Below are positions 41,982-61,152 of a stretch of 64,000 bases of DNA, piece by piece. Positions within the stretch are counted from its first letter, which is position 1. The number at the start of each line of letters is the position of its first letter. The stretch comes from Pneumocystis sp. 'macacae' (taxonomy: Eukaryota > Ascomycota > Pneumocystomycetes > Pneumocystales > Pneumocystaceae), in the NCBI GenBank assembly GCA_018127085.1, contig CM030729.1:1-64000 (forward strand). The letters run 5' to 3'. The notes under the pieces are model-generated. The model saw nothing but the letters and a program-made list of their open reading frames with translations. It was not told the DNA's origin and did not search any database. Position numbers and translations under genes: made by a program.

Positions 41982-44416
41982 CTATGAATATGTTTCTTGC
42001 TGAACAGTATGTCCTACTGCAATGGGTGGTACTTCTCCTTGCTCGATATAATATTGATCATAGGGACTTTTTCCTGCACGGATATCTGCTTCATTAATTT
42101 CTACACCAGGATGTCCATTTGTGAGTCGAAGTTTGCGTTCATATGTTTTAGCATCACCATCTTCTGACAACTTTTGTTTATTCTCAATCTGAACACTAAA
42201 AGGTCCATTTACTTCTCGATCTAATCTATTGTATTCTGAAATAGCATTTGAAATAGGTGCACGTTCTAAAAGATAAACCATGTAAATATGTGTTAAATCT
42301 TTAATTACAAGTGGAGGAAGACGAGCCGTTTTTCGAATCTGAGTAATAACATCAAAAATGCGACAATGCACTTTTTCTGCAGTATCAGGCGCTTTGATCA
42401 TTAGTAGTATAGAATATAATATAACATCTACTTACAAACAGGTTGTTCCATTTCAAACATAAGATAATTAATCCAAAAATAACGACTATCAAGATACATA
42501 GGAGCATTTTTTTTAAACATTTCACGAGCTTCATCAGCAGAACCTTTACACTTTTATAATAATCAATTAATGATTTTAAAAATATATCCTATACCTTCCA
42601 TATCAATCTTATCCATTCAGTAGTTAATGCTGCTTTTGCATAAATATCACACGTACTACTATCAATAAACCGCTTTAGTATAGCAATAGAATTATCGATA
42701 CTCGAAGAAAGACGTCGCTCCATATTAACCCATGAAATAATAGTTTCTATGTGACCTGGGACTTTTTATATTAACAAAACTTCACACATTAATATAAATA
42801 ATACGCTTAACAAGTATAGACTCAAACATAGCTCTAGAAATATCTTCGTGGCCAAGTTGTTCCTCAAAATAAGCATATTGATGACGAATGGCAGGTCGAC
42901 TGTTCCATTAAAATCTATTTATAATGCTAAAAACACTTACCAAATAGGAACAAAAGTAGAACATGCACGTTGATATATCAATCGAACTTCTTCTTCTTTA
43001 TTTTCCTGTGCAGACATCCACCGAACATATCGGAACCAAAATTCATCATATAATGCCTTTTAAAATCAATAATAACCACAAATAATCTAAAACATAATAC
43101 GCATGCAACTAAACAACGCTCATAAAGAAATTGGATTCTTTTAAAATTCCCTTCTGTTTCCTCAAAGTCTAAATATTTTCTCCAATTAACTAATTGTGCC
43201 TCGTCTAATTCAGTTATATGGAAATATGGGCGACGTATCTTCAAATTTAATCAAATAAGAGAATATAATATTTAATTTATACTTCTGCCTCATAAACCCA
43301 TCTTCTTGTAGTTTCTACTTGAGTACGATTAAATATTTCCAAATGCAAATTATGTATCCTCAATCTGGTTTCTCTTTCAATTTCAAGCTCGCCACGCTCC
43401 ATTTTTATTTGCTGTTGTCCAGCTTGAATAGAAGATGCTGGTTCAGCAAGAACATCCCGCCTAAAAGAGCTTAATATATCAGGTGGAAGAAGTTCCGATA
43501 TAGGCCTTGTCGCTCCAACCTGAGTATATCTATAATATAATTATCAATTATAGATATACATATATATCTATAAACCTTTCAAAATATCGAGCATATTGAT
43601 GCATTGGGATGTGAATAACACGATCCAAAATCATAAAAATACGATCAGGCGCTTCCATGCGTTCCTCAAATTCAATATATTTGTCCCAAAAAGGATGTGA
43701 CAAAAAATCTAAACCAACATGAGTAGCTCCACGTTCAAACAATCTAAAAAATCATATTAGTTGGATACAACAAAATACGACTTAAACGAATAATGTAAAG
43801 ACTTATAATATTCTTTAATTCCAAATTTTATGAATTATATAATAGAATAAGACTTAATACTCGTTAATAAATCGAGTTTTTCATAAGTGAAAATACTGAA
43901 GTAACAATAATAAAAAATCAAAAAGATACTCACTCTCTTGTTTCATCAGCATCATGACTCGTCTCCATCTTAAATCCACAATAATTTGTCCAAAGATCAA
44001 CAGAATTGGATATACCTGCAACACCTCTTTCATAAACCTAAAACTATTAACTAGTCTATTTCTTTAAAAAATTATAAAAACAATCTCTGCTGCTTCTGTT
44101 CCAGCTATAGAGAACTCCAATTCCGCATATTTTCTCCAATATCCAAATAATAATGGAAATTTTGTAAGAAATCGATCATAAGCATTTCTCATAGTACCAA
44201 TAGCTTGTGGAGAAGAATTCCTATTTAATCCACCATCTGCAGTCTCTACTATTCTTATCAAAGCCTCCCATGATTCAAAATCATCTGAATTTTGTTTCTA
44301 TAGAAATTCTTTAGAAATATCATGTTTCTAATTATTAAACCCACCACTAGACGAGAATACCTCTCATATTCTGTTTCTTCTTCTAAAATATGTCCAGAAT
44401 ATTCATTATAATTCAT
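41982..44416 (-). CDS. prp39: U1 snRNP-associated splicing factor Prp39
   Basis: A HAT-repeat protein of the U1 snRNP needed for 5' splice-site recognition. The ATG at 44416 gives MNYNEYSGHILEEETEYER. At least seven exons separated by 40-60 nt introns follow. Recognisable HAT pieces include YDRFLTKFPLLFGYWRKYAE, FERGATHVGLDFLSHPFWD with KYIEFEERMEAPDRIF and MHQYARYFERF, and ELDEAQLVNWRKYLDFEE. The last exon is IKAPDTAEKVHCRIFDVI to stop at 41982. The segment CGFKMETSHDADETRE lies between the second and third pieces (near 43945). Order and spacing fit Prp39; some internal exon ends were not resolved. It is divergent from ade5 across about 200 bp. Confidence 0.88.
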
Positions 44417-44618
44417 TTTTTATGAAGAAAAAAACTTAAAAAATATTAAAACTTTTTCTAAGAATATTTGGATTTTTTCTTAAGAATTCTATCGCTAATA
44501 TTTAAACTTTTACAAGATTTAAAAAAGATTTAAACATAAATCATGGCAGTAACTCCGGAAAAAAGCACAAATTAAATATTTTTACCTTTTATTTTTAATA
44601 AATATTTATAAATATTCA

Positions 44619-45272
44619 ATGCAACTTGAAGAAAATCTAAAAAACAAGCTCGTTATTCTAATCAGTGGATCAGGTACCAACCTTCAAGCAATTATAGACG
44701 CATGTGCATTTAAACGCATCAATGGTTATATATGTAGAGTTATTTCAAATATAAAATCAGCGTATGGGATTATTCGTGCAAGAAATGCGGGAATTCCAAC
44801 TACAATACATCTTCTTCTTCCATATAAAAAAAGAGAAGAATCAAGCCCAGAAGGAATCCAAAAAGCACGATATAAATATGATGAAGACCTTTCTGATATG
44901 ATTATTAAAGAAGCACCTGTACTTGTTGTTTGTGCAGGCTGGATTCATGTTTTATCGTCAGCATGTCTTGACCCTCTGCAAAAATCTGGGATTAAACTTA
45001 TTAATCTTCACCCAGCTCTTCCAGCAACATTTGACGGTATGCATGCTATAGAAAGAGCATATAAAGCTTTTCATGAACATAAAATTACAAAAACAGGAGT
45101 CATGGTTCATTGGGTTATTGAAAAGATTGATCAAGGAGAACCTATTGTTGTTAGAGAAGTCCCAATGCTAAATGGTGAGGCATTTGATCAATTCGAAGAG
45201 CGCATGCATAAAGTTGAACATGATGTAATTATAGAAGCTATTTTAATTATTTTACAAGGCAAAAGCATGTAA
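44619..45272 (+). CDS. ade5: Phosphoribosylglycinamide formyltransferase (GAR transformylase)
   Basis: The third step of purine synthesis, transferring a formyl group from 10-formyl-THF to GAR. A single 217-codon exon covers the monofunctional PurN-type fold. LVILISGSGTNLQAII binds the GAR phosphate, NLHPALPATFDG carries the catalytic Asn and His, and HWVIEKIDQGEPI has the catalytic Asp. The length matches fungal Ade5/Ade8. The start at 44619 is the first ATG and precedes the fold by 13 residues. Convergent with stt4, leaving 100 bp. Confidence 0.95.
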   Translation: MQLEENLKNKLVILISGSGTNLQAIIDACAFKRINGYICRVISNIKSAYGIIRARNAGIPTTIHLLLPYKKREESSPEGIQKARYKYDEDLSDMIIKEAPVLVVCAGWIHVLSSACLDPLQKSGIKLINLHPALPATFDGMHAIERAYKAFHEHKITKTGVMVHWVIEKIDQGEPIVVREVPMLNGEAFDQFEERMHKVEHDVIIEAILIILQGKSM

Positions 45273-45372
45273 TTTGCATTATTTTTTAGAATTAAATTCA
45301 AACTCAATAACTAATAATTAGTACATATATACATGTAAATAAAAATGTTTTTAGGTGATTAATAAGGAATAC

Positions 45373-52035
<6,663 letters not shown>

Positions 52036-52203
52036 TTAATTTTTAAGGTACGATTATCATAAAAATATTAATCGAAATGTTTAATAAATAGAAAAATATA
52101 AATAAATTATTTATTTTTATTTAAATAACTAAAGACATTTTTTATATATGTTGAAAAAATATTAATATATAATTTTTTATGGAAAAATAAAAAGTATTAG
52201 CAT

Positions 52204-53742
52204 TTACTCTAATTTGGATTCATGTGTATATCCCAGAGCACGTAGACGTTCACTTAATATTGGATGGGAGTAATGGTAACTGCTATATAACCAGTCTGCA
52301 TCCATATTAGTTAAATTTTGAATATGAAGTTTTATAAGTGCACGCGAAAGTTCATTTTTGTAACTAAGTTTAGCAGCAAATGAATCTAAACATATTAATA
52401 ATATTTAATATTAATATAAAACATCATACCTGCTTGAAATTCATTCCTTCTACTAAGAATATTAATAAAAAATGTTAAAACACTATTTATAGGTGTTAAA
52501 ATGTCATTATATAAAACAAACCCTATTAAAATTGGCATATCTGAATAAAATCCAAATGATTGGTAAAGAGATGTATTCTGTATAAAGACAGAAAACAGCA
52601 TAAATACAAAAAATATGTGAATTTGAGCAATTATTAGCATTTTTGATACATGATATAATGCCCAGTGCCCTAATTCATGTGCTATATGATAAGTACAAAA
52701 AAATAAAAACGATATTAAGAATACCTAAAATTGCTACAATTTCTATAGTTTCTAATTTTCCAATCAATGTGTCATAAATAACAATATGTTTATTCCATGG
52801 CAAACCAAAAAAATATGCATTACTATGTGCACTTCTTTTCGATCCATCGATTACATAAAGCTTTTTAAGAGGAAATTTCAATTCTGATGCTAAATTTTCA
52901 ACCTTTGTTTTTAATTCACCTTCAGGAAGAGGTGTAAGTTTATTGAATAAGGGTTGGATGAAAGCTGGATAAATCAAAATCATTATAATCTGAAATACGA
53001 GTACAAAAAGCCAAAGGTAATAAAAAAAAATCTGACCAAAGTATGCGATAATTTTTAAAAATACGAAAAGAACAGGCCCTCCAATAACAATAAGTAGTAT
53101 TTGATTCTTAAACAGATCCATAATAAAAAGAGAGGGTGTCTGTTTATTAAATCCGAATCTTTCTTCTAAAACAAACGTTGAATATATAGAAACAGGGAGA
53201 TTCAGAACTAAAACACATATATTTAAAATAAAGAAAAAAAATAAAGAATATAAAATCTCTTATTATTAATAAAATATAATGTAGTATTCGTATCTTTACC
53301 TCTCCTGAATTTTTTTCTGAAAAAAAACGATTTACTATCAATTGAACATGAAAATAGAGTGTAGGAAGGACGTTATATTTTATAATAAACATTTTTTGAA
53401 TAAGTCCATAAAACTCAACAATAATGTTAAATTTAGTTTTTACACGAGTATATATTTGACTTTTATCAAACGTTTCTTGATCAATGATATTTTCCAATGA
53501 AATTGGAATCTTTTTTTCCTTTAATTTCTTATATTGTCTTAGTACTAAAAATTGTTCAAAAGTATATTGTACTTAAAATTTAATTCTTATCAAAATAAAA
53601 AATATAATTTACCTATAATAAATGAAACGACAAGTTTTTTCCATGGAAAACCAGGGATATCTAATCTGTCCTTGAGATCCTAAAAACTTATCAATACTTA
53701 TCTACCTAAATTTTTATTCTAATGAACCTCTAAAAAATCCAT
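52204..53742 (-). CDS. ste24: CAAX prenyl endopeptidase Ste24 (M48 zinc protease)
   Basis: An ER and inner nuclear membrane zinc protease that trims prenylated proteins such as a-factor precursors. Exon 1 (ATG at 53742) is five codons, MDFLE, followed by a roughly 50-nt intron and DLKDRLDIPGFPWKKLVVSF. Further exons carry LRQYKKLKEKKIPISLENII, DQETFDKSQIYTRVKTKF and KNQILLIVIGGPVLFVFLK with several membrane spans. LYVIDGSKRSAHSNAYFFG precedes the metal site. The HELGHW zinc motif follows an intron near 52690 (GTATTCTTAA...CATATAG). The last exon ends HPILSERLRALGYTHESKLE and stop. All hallmark motifs are present. Confidence 0.9.
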
Positions 53743-54017
53743 TTCAGGTTTTTTTAAATTAACAGAAAAACGTCACTGAATAATAAAAATAGTGACTAAA
53801 AAAATATATACAAAATAGAGTAATAAGTAATACAAAGAAGCTATATGAAATAGAGAGATCTAATATTACATTTTAAATATTTAATTTTTGAAGTTAAATA
53901 TTGATAAATAATAAAAATATGGTAAAAAATACATATACAAAAATGAACCAATTAGTATTTTTAGTAAGTGTTTTTAACAATATACCCTTATAAAGGTAAC
54001 GATATGTGAAAGATGAA
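53743..54017. other. Intergenic spacer
   Basis: The ste24 5' flank and nxt1 3' flank, both genes on the minus strand. Nothing else recognised. Confidence 0.5.
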
Positions 54018-54614
54018 TTAAACAACCTGTCTAAAACATTGACTTGCTATATAATACATTCCATGTTTTTCCAAATCATATTTTAAAACAAAAGTATCCT
54101 AAACAAAATAAGAAATTTGATATTGAATATTGTAGCATAATTATACCGAAAACCCACGCGGTTGTGACTCATTTCCATATCGCACGGATCCAGAAACAAC
54201 TAATAGAATATTACACGCACCATGCTCATTAATGCTTGAAGTCATAGGATGGCAATCAAAATTCTGAACCTAAATAAGTGTTATTTACAATTTCAAATGG
54301 AAAAAACATGAAAACAACTTCATGACAACTATTAGGAAGTTTTTTGACAAATTCTGCATAACATAAACCAGTAAAAGCATTCCCGTTCCAAAGGATAGTT
54401 GAAAACGGTCTATAAAACTGATATAAAACATCTCTGTTATTATCCATGCATTTAAAAAACACATTAATAAAATTTTCAGCTCCTAACATGCTTAATTTGA
54501 TTTAAAAAAAATAAATAAAATACCTTTGCTTGTAATATCAATCAGAGTCTTAAGATCTTGCTAAAATGGTTTAAGGAACATATTATTTAAACCATACTCT
54601 AAACCTACAGACAT
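54018..54614 (-). CDS. nxt1: mRNA export cofactor Nxt1/p15 (NTF2-like)
   Basis: A heterodimer partner of the Mex67/NXF1 export receptor. I infer four exons. Exon 1 is only six coding nt (M-S, ATG at 54614). The second begins QDLKTLIDITSK and ends at a GT near 54533. The third has AENFINVFFKCMDNNRDVLY and TILWNGNAFTG, the NTF2-like p15 core, and reads on across a further intron into NFDCHPMTSSINEHGACNIL and VVSGSVRYG. The last gives DTFVLKYDLEKHGMYYIASQ and CFRQ, then stop at 54018. The order and the 'YYIASQCFR' end are diagnostic of NXT1. An ATG at 54491 would miss the first helix, so the upstream start is preferred. Confidence 0.88.
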
Positions 54615-54735
54615 AATATTTTATAAGTTAAAATATTGGGTCTGAATTGCCATCGGTCTAGATGCTTTAAATTGCAAGAAAATAATAAAAAACCCTATTA
54701 TTCGATATTATAAAAATACATTTTTAAAATAAAAA

Positions 54736-55944
54736 ATGCCATTTCTTGATATTCCAGAAAAACCTAGTGGATTGAAAAGTCTTAATATTATTCTAAATGA
54801 TTACGAGAAATATAATGATGATAGAAAAAAAAACGATAATTTAATTCTAGAAAAAATCATGCAAGAAAATGTTAAAAAACAATCATTCAATATTTCAAAT
54901 CTATCTATAAATGAAAAAGAAGATCAAAGAAATTCTAAAGAAATTTATATATCTCCTCTTCCTGGTTTTGTTATTAAGACAATACAAACAGGTGATCAGA
55001 AAAAGCGGTTTCCTCAAGGTACAAAAGTATTTCTTAATTTATGCCATTCAGAAGAAGTTACTCCACCAAAAGATGGTGTTGAGCGTGATATTGGATTAAA
55101 AATAATGAGAGGGTGGCACTGGGAAATACCTATTATTGTAAGTGTAGAGCGATGGGATGTAGACAAAAGTATAATTATTGATAATAAAATACTATGTTAA
55201 TTGAAAAATTAGTCGGAAGAAAGTGTTTGGTAATAGACTGTTGCTGTAATACTTCTGTTATGAAATTATCTAAAGAAGATATAAATATTCGTCTTTTTTT
55301 CGTCGAAACATGTCTTGAACTTGTTGAAGATAAAACGGGAATGATTCTTTCTAGAGGTCTCTATTTCCTTAATTGTTAATGAATATTTATGTTCTTTAGA
55401 ATATACTATTCCTAGAATGAAGTCGAAAGGGGAATTATTGCCAAGTATTTTGGAGCTAAATGATACTTTTGGAGGAAAAATACAGGAAATTAATATTAAA
55501 AATATGCCTTCAAAATATATTAGGAAAGATGCGTTTCAGGAAATTAAGAAAAGTGATGCAATTACAAACAAAAATACACATCTATTATCTCTTTCAGAAA
55601 CAAGTATTAAAAAAAAAATATTAATAAAACCAATATATATTATTGAAGAATTTTCTCGATTGGATAATAATGAAAAAGGTTTTAAAATAACAATAGATCT
55701 TCCATTAATAGTATGCATACATCTTAATAATTTGCAATGCTAATTAGTACAGGAAGATGTTACTCATACATGTTTAGAATTGATTAATAAAAGTGGAGTG
55801 TTTTCATTAATGTTTTGTGTAAAAGATGTTTATGCTAAATTAAGGATACCTATTTCCGAATTTTATAAAGAAGACAAATCATCCATAGATGCATTTTTTG
55901 TAAATAAAAGAAAGAAGCTTTATGTATTTATACTATACATATGA
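54736..55944 (+). CDS. pih1: Pih1/Nop17 (PIH1 domain, R2TP complex)
   Basis: The client adaptor of the R2TP co-chaperone, involved in snoRNP and PIKK assembly. Start at 54736. The PIH1 domain includes PGFVIKTIQTGDQKKRF, KVFLNLCHSEEVTPPKDG, IGLKIMRGWHWEIPIIV and, after a 49-nt intron (GTATAATTA...AAAATTAG), GRKCLVIDCCCNTSVMK. Another intron near 55355 (GTCTCTATT...TTCTTTAG) leads to EYTIPRMKSKGELLPSIL, where the domain ends. A third, near 55710, leads to a C-terminal beta-sheet region (LELINKSGVFSLMFCVKDVY) like the CS-type tail of Pih1, stop at 55942-55944. All three introns restore the frame. Another candidate R2TP/prefoldin-like member, the UXT homolog, lies 20 kb away. Confidence 0.87.
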
Positions 55945-56034
55945 ATTCAAATATTGAAAATACCAAATGTAATGTAGGTAGTGTTCATTTTCATATTTAT
56001 CTTATCTCGGAAACTATATTTAGAATATAGGAGC

Positions 56035-56822
56035 TTAAAATGCATTTTTTAGTTTTGCTGAAACATTTCTGAGATTTGAATATATCTAAAACGTATAAGA
56101 AAAAAAAAAAGATAAACACTTACTTTTCCTGCAGGACTCCCTAGAATAAGACTGACGATTGAGTTCCGTGCTATATTAATATTTAAGAACCTTCCAAGAA
56201 TATGAATTTTGGTATCTGCGACTACAATTCTTGTTTGTGTTGCATTTTCAATTGCAAACTTTGTTTTTCCATCCTTTCCAACAATTCTACCAATTGCTCT
56301 AGATAAATGCTGACCCTCAAGTGTTTTAACATCTTTAATTTCAAATGTATCAAGATAAATATCATCCAATCGTATCATAGTAATTGCATCATTTACATCG
56401 AACCCTATTGCAAATGCTTTTATGAAATCTGCTCCCTTTTGAAGAGACTCTGGCATTTCTGTATAAACACTTGTTCGCAAATCAACTGTTTTATTTTTTA
56501 AATTCATTCTCACTTGTAACTTCAACTGCTCTACTAACGGAGGATAAATTTTTGGCCAATTCAGTTTTAATGGAGACATTCTATGATACGGAATCCTTAC
56601 AGAAATTGTATCTAATCTCTTGTATGTTGATTCTTTCTTATTTAGAGGTGCAAATTTCGGTTGATTTGTTTCATCTAGGTGAGTATCATTGCCATCACCC
56701 TGAAATACCACAGGTAGTGTTGATGCATCAATTAGAAGTTCATCTGTAAAAAACATTAAAAACTTGCTTGTCCATGAATGTTCTTTACCTTTTGATGCTT
56801 CTTGAGAGTCAATATTTTTCAT
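56035..56822 (-). CDS. pno1: Pno1/Dim2 (KH-domain 40S assembly factor)
   Basis: An RNA-binding factor needed for 20S pre-rRNA cleavage and 18S dimethylation; it partners Nob1. The ATG at 56822 gives MKNIDSQEASKG. From about residue 75, SVRIPYHRMSPLKLNWPKIY and LRTSVYTEMPESLQKGADFI, then FIKAFAIGFDVNDAITMIR, SRAIGRIVGKDGKTKF (KH GxxG loop) and ILGRFLNINIARNSIVSLIL follow the family closely. A 38-nt intron near 56110 (GTAAGTGTT...TTTTAG) joins SPAGK to IYSNLRNVSAKLKNAF and stop, matching the usual 'PGKVY..LR.V' end. Confidence 0.95.
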
Positions 56823-56994
56823 CTTGAAATTTTAAAAATTCTTAACGTTAATATAACGAGAACGGCTACTATAAGAATTCTGCTTAGTATATCTATAAAA
56901 TGGATCCAGAAACAGAGTAAGGAAATAATGAAAATACTAAATAAAATCATACTTTTCTACTAAATGAAGGATCTAATGCATTGGAGTGTTAAAT

Positions 56995-59040
56995 ATGTGT
57001 ATTTCTATAAAAAGTGTCTTGAGATACAAAAGACAAAAAATTCATGGGATATATGTAAAATGTCTTTTTTTTTCGTCGTTTTTAGTTCAAAAAACGTGGA
57101 TACTTAGAGAAAAATCCTTTTTATCCTTAAATCATGAAAAATGGTCTAGTTTTTGTTATCAAAATGACAAAAAACGATTAAAAAGTTGTTTTTTAAAAAA
57201 TAAGGATAAAAATTCTTATTCTAATACACGTTTTCTATCAAGCTATTTTTCTAAAAGAGCTACAAGAATAGGACATAATTTTATAAAAAAGGTCCATTTT
57301 TTACATGATTTTAGGGCATTTTTTCACATTAAAAGCCAAAATTTGATTCATCATTCAAATCAATCTATATATAGTTTTTCATTAAAATCAATTCCTAATA
57401 ATGAATACTGTTCAAAAGAGGTGTTACTATTAAATACACCTGGGTTTTTTGGGCGTTTAAAAATTCATATGAAGTATTGTTTAATGGGACAAATACGACC
57501 GTTTAATATTGACGATATAAGTGCCATGTTTACATGGATTATTGCATGTAACATTCTTTGGGTTATTGTTGGGACAACTACTTTTTTTTCTTTAGTTTTA
57601 GTAGCAGTCAATAGTGTTTTTGCACAAGAATATTTGGCTACTAAAATAGGAGAATATCTTACAAGAGAGACAGGTATTACTGTGGTTTTTGAGTCTGCTA
57701 TTGTTCCTAAATGGAGAGATGGGACTATTTCGTTTAAAAATGTTTATATTTCTAGATCTTATAATCAAAATGTAAAAAACAATGTTAGAAAAGGGACGCT
57801 TTTAAAAACACCTGAAGCAACTACAAAGGACGACATTAATATCCAAAATTCTTTTTTTGGGAAAAATTCAAATTATGTACTTTTTGATTTAACAATTGAA
57901 GATATTAGTGTAGTTTTTTCTTTTATTAAATGGTTTAGTGGAACGGGTATTATTAAGGATATAGATATAAAAGGTGTTAGAGGTATTATAAATGCTTCAG
58001 AGATTCATGTAGATGAAGAAAGGATTTCCCATGATCTAAAGTTCTTTCAAGGAAATCATCGATTAGGTGATTTTGAAATAGAAAATTTTCGACTTAAAAA
58101 TGTTTTAGTAACTATACATCAATCTAAAAAATTTCGTCCATTTAATGTTAGTATCTATAATTGTGAGCTTCCAAAACTTAGAAAACAGTGGTTATTATAT
58201 GACATCTTAAATGCAAATACAATTTCGGGTTCTTATGATAATTCCCTTTTTACATTACATCCATGTCAAATAGTTTTTCATGAATTGAATGAGAAAGAGG
58301 AAACACTTAGAAGAACGCGTCTTCAAATAGATAATGTTAATATCGACCATTTAAATAAGGGTGTTGATGGACCTTTTAGCTGGATTATTCATGGATATGT
58401 TGATTTTATTTTAGACTTTATATTTCCTAGTGAAACTAAAGATACTGATTTCAAAAAAGTTATGCGTAATATTGTTGATCAAATTGAAGCTACGCTTATA
58501 CAACATGATGAGGAAAAAAAAAAATCATTTATATTACAAAATCTAGTAGATGGAATAGTTCCTAAACTATTAAAAAAAGTCACTCAGTATAAATATTATC
58601 ATGATTCACAAATGGCGAATACTGAAGAAATGACTATTAATATTAAAATGATATTACATGGAGTTAAAGCAAATGTCCCATTGTTCACAAAAGAATTATC
58701 ATACATTAGCAACGCATTTATTCGCCCAATTGTAGCATATATTAATTCTCACCATGCGTGCATACCCATTACTTGTAAAGTTATCAAAAATTTGGATGAT
58801 TTTAATGGTAGTTGGACCATTTATGATAGTGGATTAATGAATGATCTTTCGAAAGAGGTATACATGCAATGGCAATCTATTCAATTTTCTCTAATATTCT
58901 AGATTTACAAAGCATTTGCAAAAATAGTAGTTGATCAAGATATCAAACGATATTATATACGAACCGTATCCGCATGGTCCCTTGAAATGGCTATTTATGC
59001 TATTCTCTCAAGTTTAAGAGGCGTTATTTCATCTTCTTAA
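56995..59040 (+). CDS. mdm31: Mitochondrial inner membrane protein Mdm31
   Basis: An inner-membrane protein of the Mdm31/Mdm32 family, required for mitochondrial shape and lipid homeostasis. The first ATG is 56995. The N terminus is basic and Ser/Phe-rich (presequence-like). IRPFNIDDISAMFTWIIACN, a membrane span (WVIVGTTTFFSLVLVAVN), SVFAQEYLATKIGEYLTRE and VVFESAIVPKWRDGTISFKN are strong family blocks. The long exon ends at SKE near 58857; an intron (GTATACATG...TATTCTAG) leads to IYKAFAKIVVDQDIKRYYIR and SWSLEMAIYAI-like sequence, ending at TAA 59038-59040. Without that intron the frame would stop at 58902 and lose the conserved C-terminal block. Confidence 0.9.
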
Positions 59041-59293
59041 GTCCATATTTGACATTTTTTGTATTTTTTTTCGATCACATATTCATAAAAATAGACATCT
59101 ACATCTAAAAAGTGAATAATTCGTTTTTATTTAGGTTTTTAAATAATACTTCCATACGAATTAAGTTATATAAGTTGTATCATAAACATACTTTATCTTG
59201 TATTTTTATATTTTTTTTCAGGCACAAACTGAACCTCTGTTCTTTGTACTGAATTTTGTATTGATGATTCAAGTTTCTTTGTTTGTTTTTTTG

Positions 59294-59845
59294 CTATACT
59301 GTTGTCAATACCACTTTCCAATCACGTATGTATTTACGAGAACAACTTATCTTTAGTTCTGGAGACAGTTTCCGCCAATTCTGTAGTTCTAATGGCAAAT
59401 TTGATCCGTACTGATCAGTAATACCAACAAAGTTTGCTAATTTATCAAGTAGCCTCGGATTTTTGAAGGATGTTGAATTATCTAAGCTTGTGTTAAGATG
59501 CACCCCGCGTTTCTTTAATTCTTGAAAATGCTCGAATTTCTGTATTAGAATTTTTGATACTGGTTCACTCAAAGAAGCTGCTGTCCAGCTTGATGTAAGT
59601 GGGGCGGTGCATTGGCGTAGAGTTGTACGTTCTGAGGCACAATTATCCATAGAAGTAGAAATATGCTTTATAGAGACAGTATCGGACTCTGAAGAATGTT
59701 TATTCATACTTGCAACAGTAACAGATGCGTTGTACACAGTTTTGAAGTACTGAATAGGACTATGGGAAATTCTTAAAAAGACAAAATGAAATATTTAAAT
59801 AAATAATTCTTATTATATTGATTACAATATTGCTTGAAATAGCAT
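59294..59845 (-). CDS. HCNGP-like (SAP30BP family) protein
   Basis: The HCNGP/SAP30BP family is a nuclear regulator linked to transcription repression and, in animals, to splicing of short introns. The core at the C-terminal half is KILIQKFEHFQELKKRGVHL, NTSLDNSTSFKNPRLLDKL and ANFVGITDQYGSNLPLELQ, matching 'L..F..LK..GiHfN.sL..s..FrNP.ll.KLv.f.GIdeyGsN.P'. The open frame has no ATG. I infer a small first exon with ATG at 59845 (MLFQAI), an intron of about 52 nt (GTAATCAAT...TTTTTAAG) and the main exon from ISHSPIQYFKTVYNAS. The start is tentative; the domain is clear. The window includes only a short Ser/Thr-rich N terminus. Confidence 0.75.
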
Positions 59846-60094
59846 CCGAAGTGTAAAAACTAGTTGAGCATAGCTAAATAATAACTAAGCAAAAGTTAAA
59901 ACTATTTCTGTAACAGCTTTATAACAGTTATTTTCAATCTGATGTTAAGAAAGATACTTCTAATACTATTCTTTATTTGAATTAGTGTAAAATAATAAGA
60001 AAAATGCAAGTATAAAAACAAAATAAAAATAATTGAAAAAATGTAAAGCAAGAATAAAAATAATGGTATAAAAGCTTTACTATAGAAATATGGA

Positions 60095-60981
60095 TTACGG
60101 AATATTGTCTAAATCCTCTGGAATATTAAATTGCGAATTAAGAAGATCTTTTTGCACCATTAATTCATTCACGCAGTAGCTTTGTAGAATGAAAATATTA
60201 TCTATAAAATATTAGTAAGTATTGATAAAAATATTCTTAACACCCCTGTCCACCGATTCGCTGCATCTTTTGCCACTTGTATTGCTTTTTCTGTTTAAAG
60301 ATTATTAAAACAAAAAATTAGATGGATTTAAATATACTCTTGGCTTCGATAATTGTTGGATCTGAATCACGATAATGCTCTAGATTTCTAACAATTTCCA
60401 TATGTTTTTTTTCTTTTTCAGTAACATTTTTCAGCAAAGACGTACGTAATTGCTTTATTACATTAGCTACACATAACATTAGATGTCTATTTTTATACAG
60501 AATCTTCACGCTGATTCATTTCTTGGTTAATTTGGTTCTGTAGTGTCCGTGTTTCTGTTTGAAGTGTTTCAAGTTGTTTTTCCATCGTAGTGATACGAAG
60601 TTGTCTTGATTTCTTTGCTTCACTTGGAAAGCTCCAAAAGTAATTCGTTGTCCCAATCTTATCCATTTTAACAATACCGTCATCAACAAGTGACTGTAAA
60701 ACATCTTTAATTGATTGAAGTACAATTTTTTTTTCCTGATAGCCTTTCTTTTCAATCTTTAAAACGCATCAACTATAAACACGTATCAATGATTCATAAA
60801 CACCTCTTTAAGCTGAAAAAACTCCTTCTAATTCCAACTGTTAATAGAAATACAGAAATTACTTACATACTGATTCATGAAACAATTCTTCTAAACGCGA
60901 ACGCTTCTCCGCTAATGAAAGAGCCTTCTTCGACTATTCAAGTATTTATTTTCTTAATACCAAAATACTAAAAATTACCAT
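60095..60981 (-). CDS. mnd1: Meiotic recombination protein Mnd1 (Mcp7)
   Basis: Mnd1 pairs with Hop2 to help Rad51/Dmc1 strand exchange in meiosis. I infer at least six short exons. The start codon itself (60979-60981) is followed immediately by an intron (GTAATTTTTAG...GAATAG). Exon 2 reads SKKALSLAEKRSRLEELFHE, then FFQLKEV, and IEKKGYQEKKIVLQ continuing into SIKDVLQSLVDDGIVKMDK and IGTTNYFWSFPSEAKKSR (winged helix). The coiled coil follows (MEKQLETLQTETRTLQNQI). Later exons carry NVIKQLRTSLLKNVTEKEKK, then AIQVAKDAANRWTD and NIFILQSYCVNELMVQKDLL, ending at 60095. Every block matches Mnd1 in order. Some exon borders (near 60300 and 60850) are approximate. Confidence 0.87.
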
Positions 60982-61152
60982 AATCCTTCTAAAACCTTCC
61001 TAAAAAAACGTAAAAAAACAATAAAAATTTAATTGAAAAAAACCATGCAAGATTCAAATACCCGGGGACACATCAAACTTTCAGAAACACTTTTTTAACT
61101 ACTGCCATGATACGACCACAACAACAATTAAAAAAGAATCTCTGAAAGAGAT

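Noticed and set aside
54044..54232. Plus-strand frame at the nxt1 3' end
   Set aside because: Antisense to the last nxt1 exons, which have clear family matches.
56986..56994. Start of mdm31 at 56986
   Set aside because: The codon there is GTG; the first in-frame ATG is 56995.
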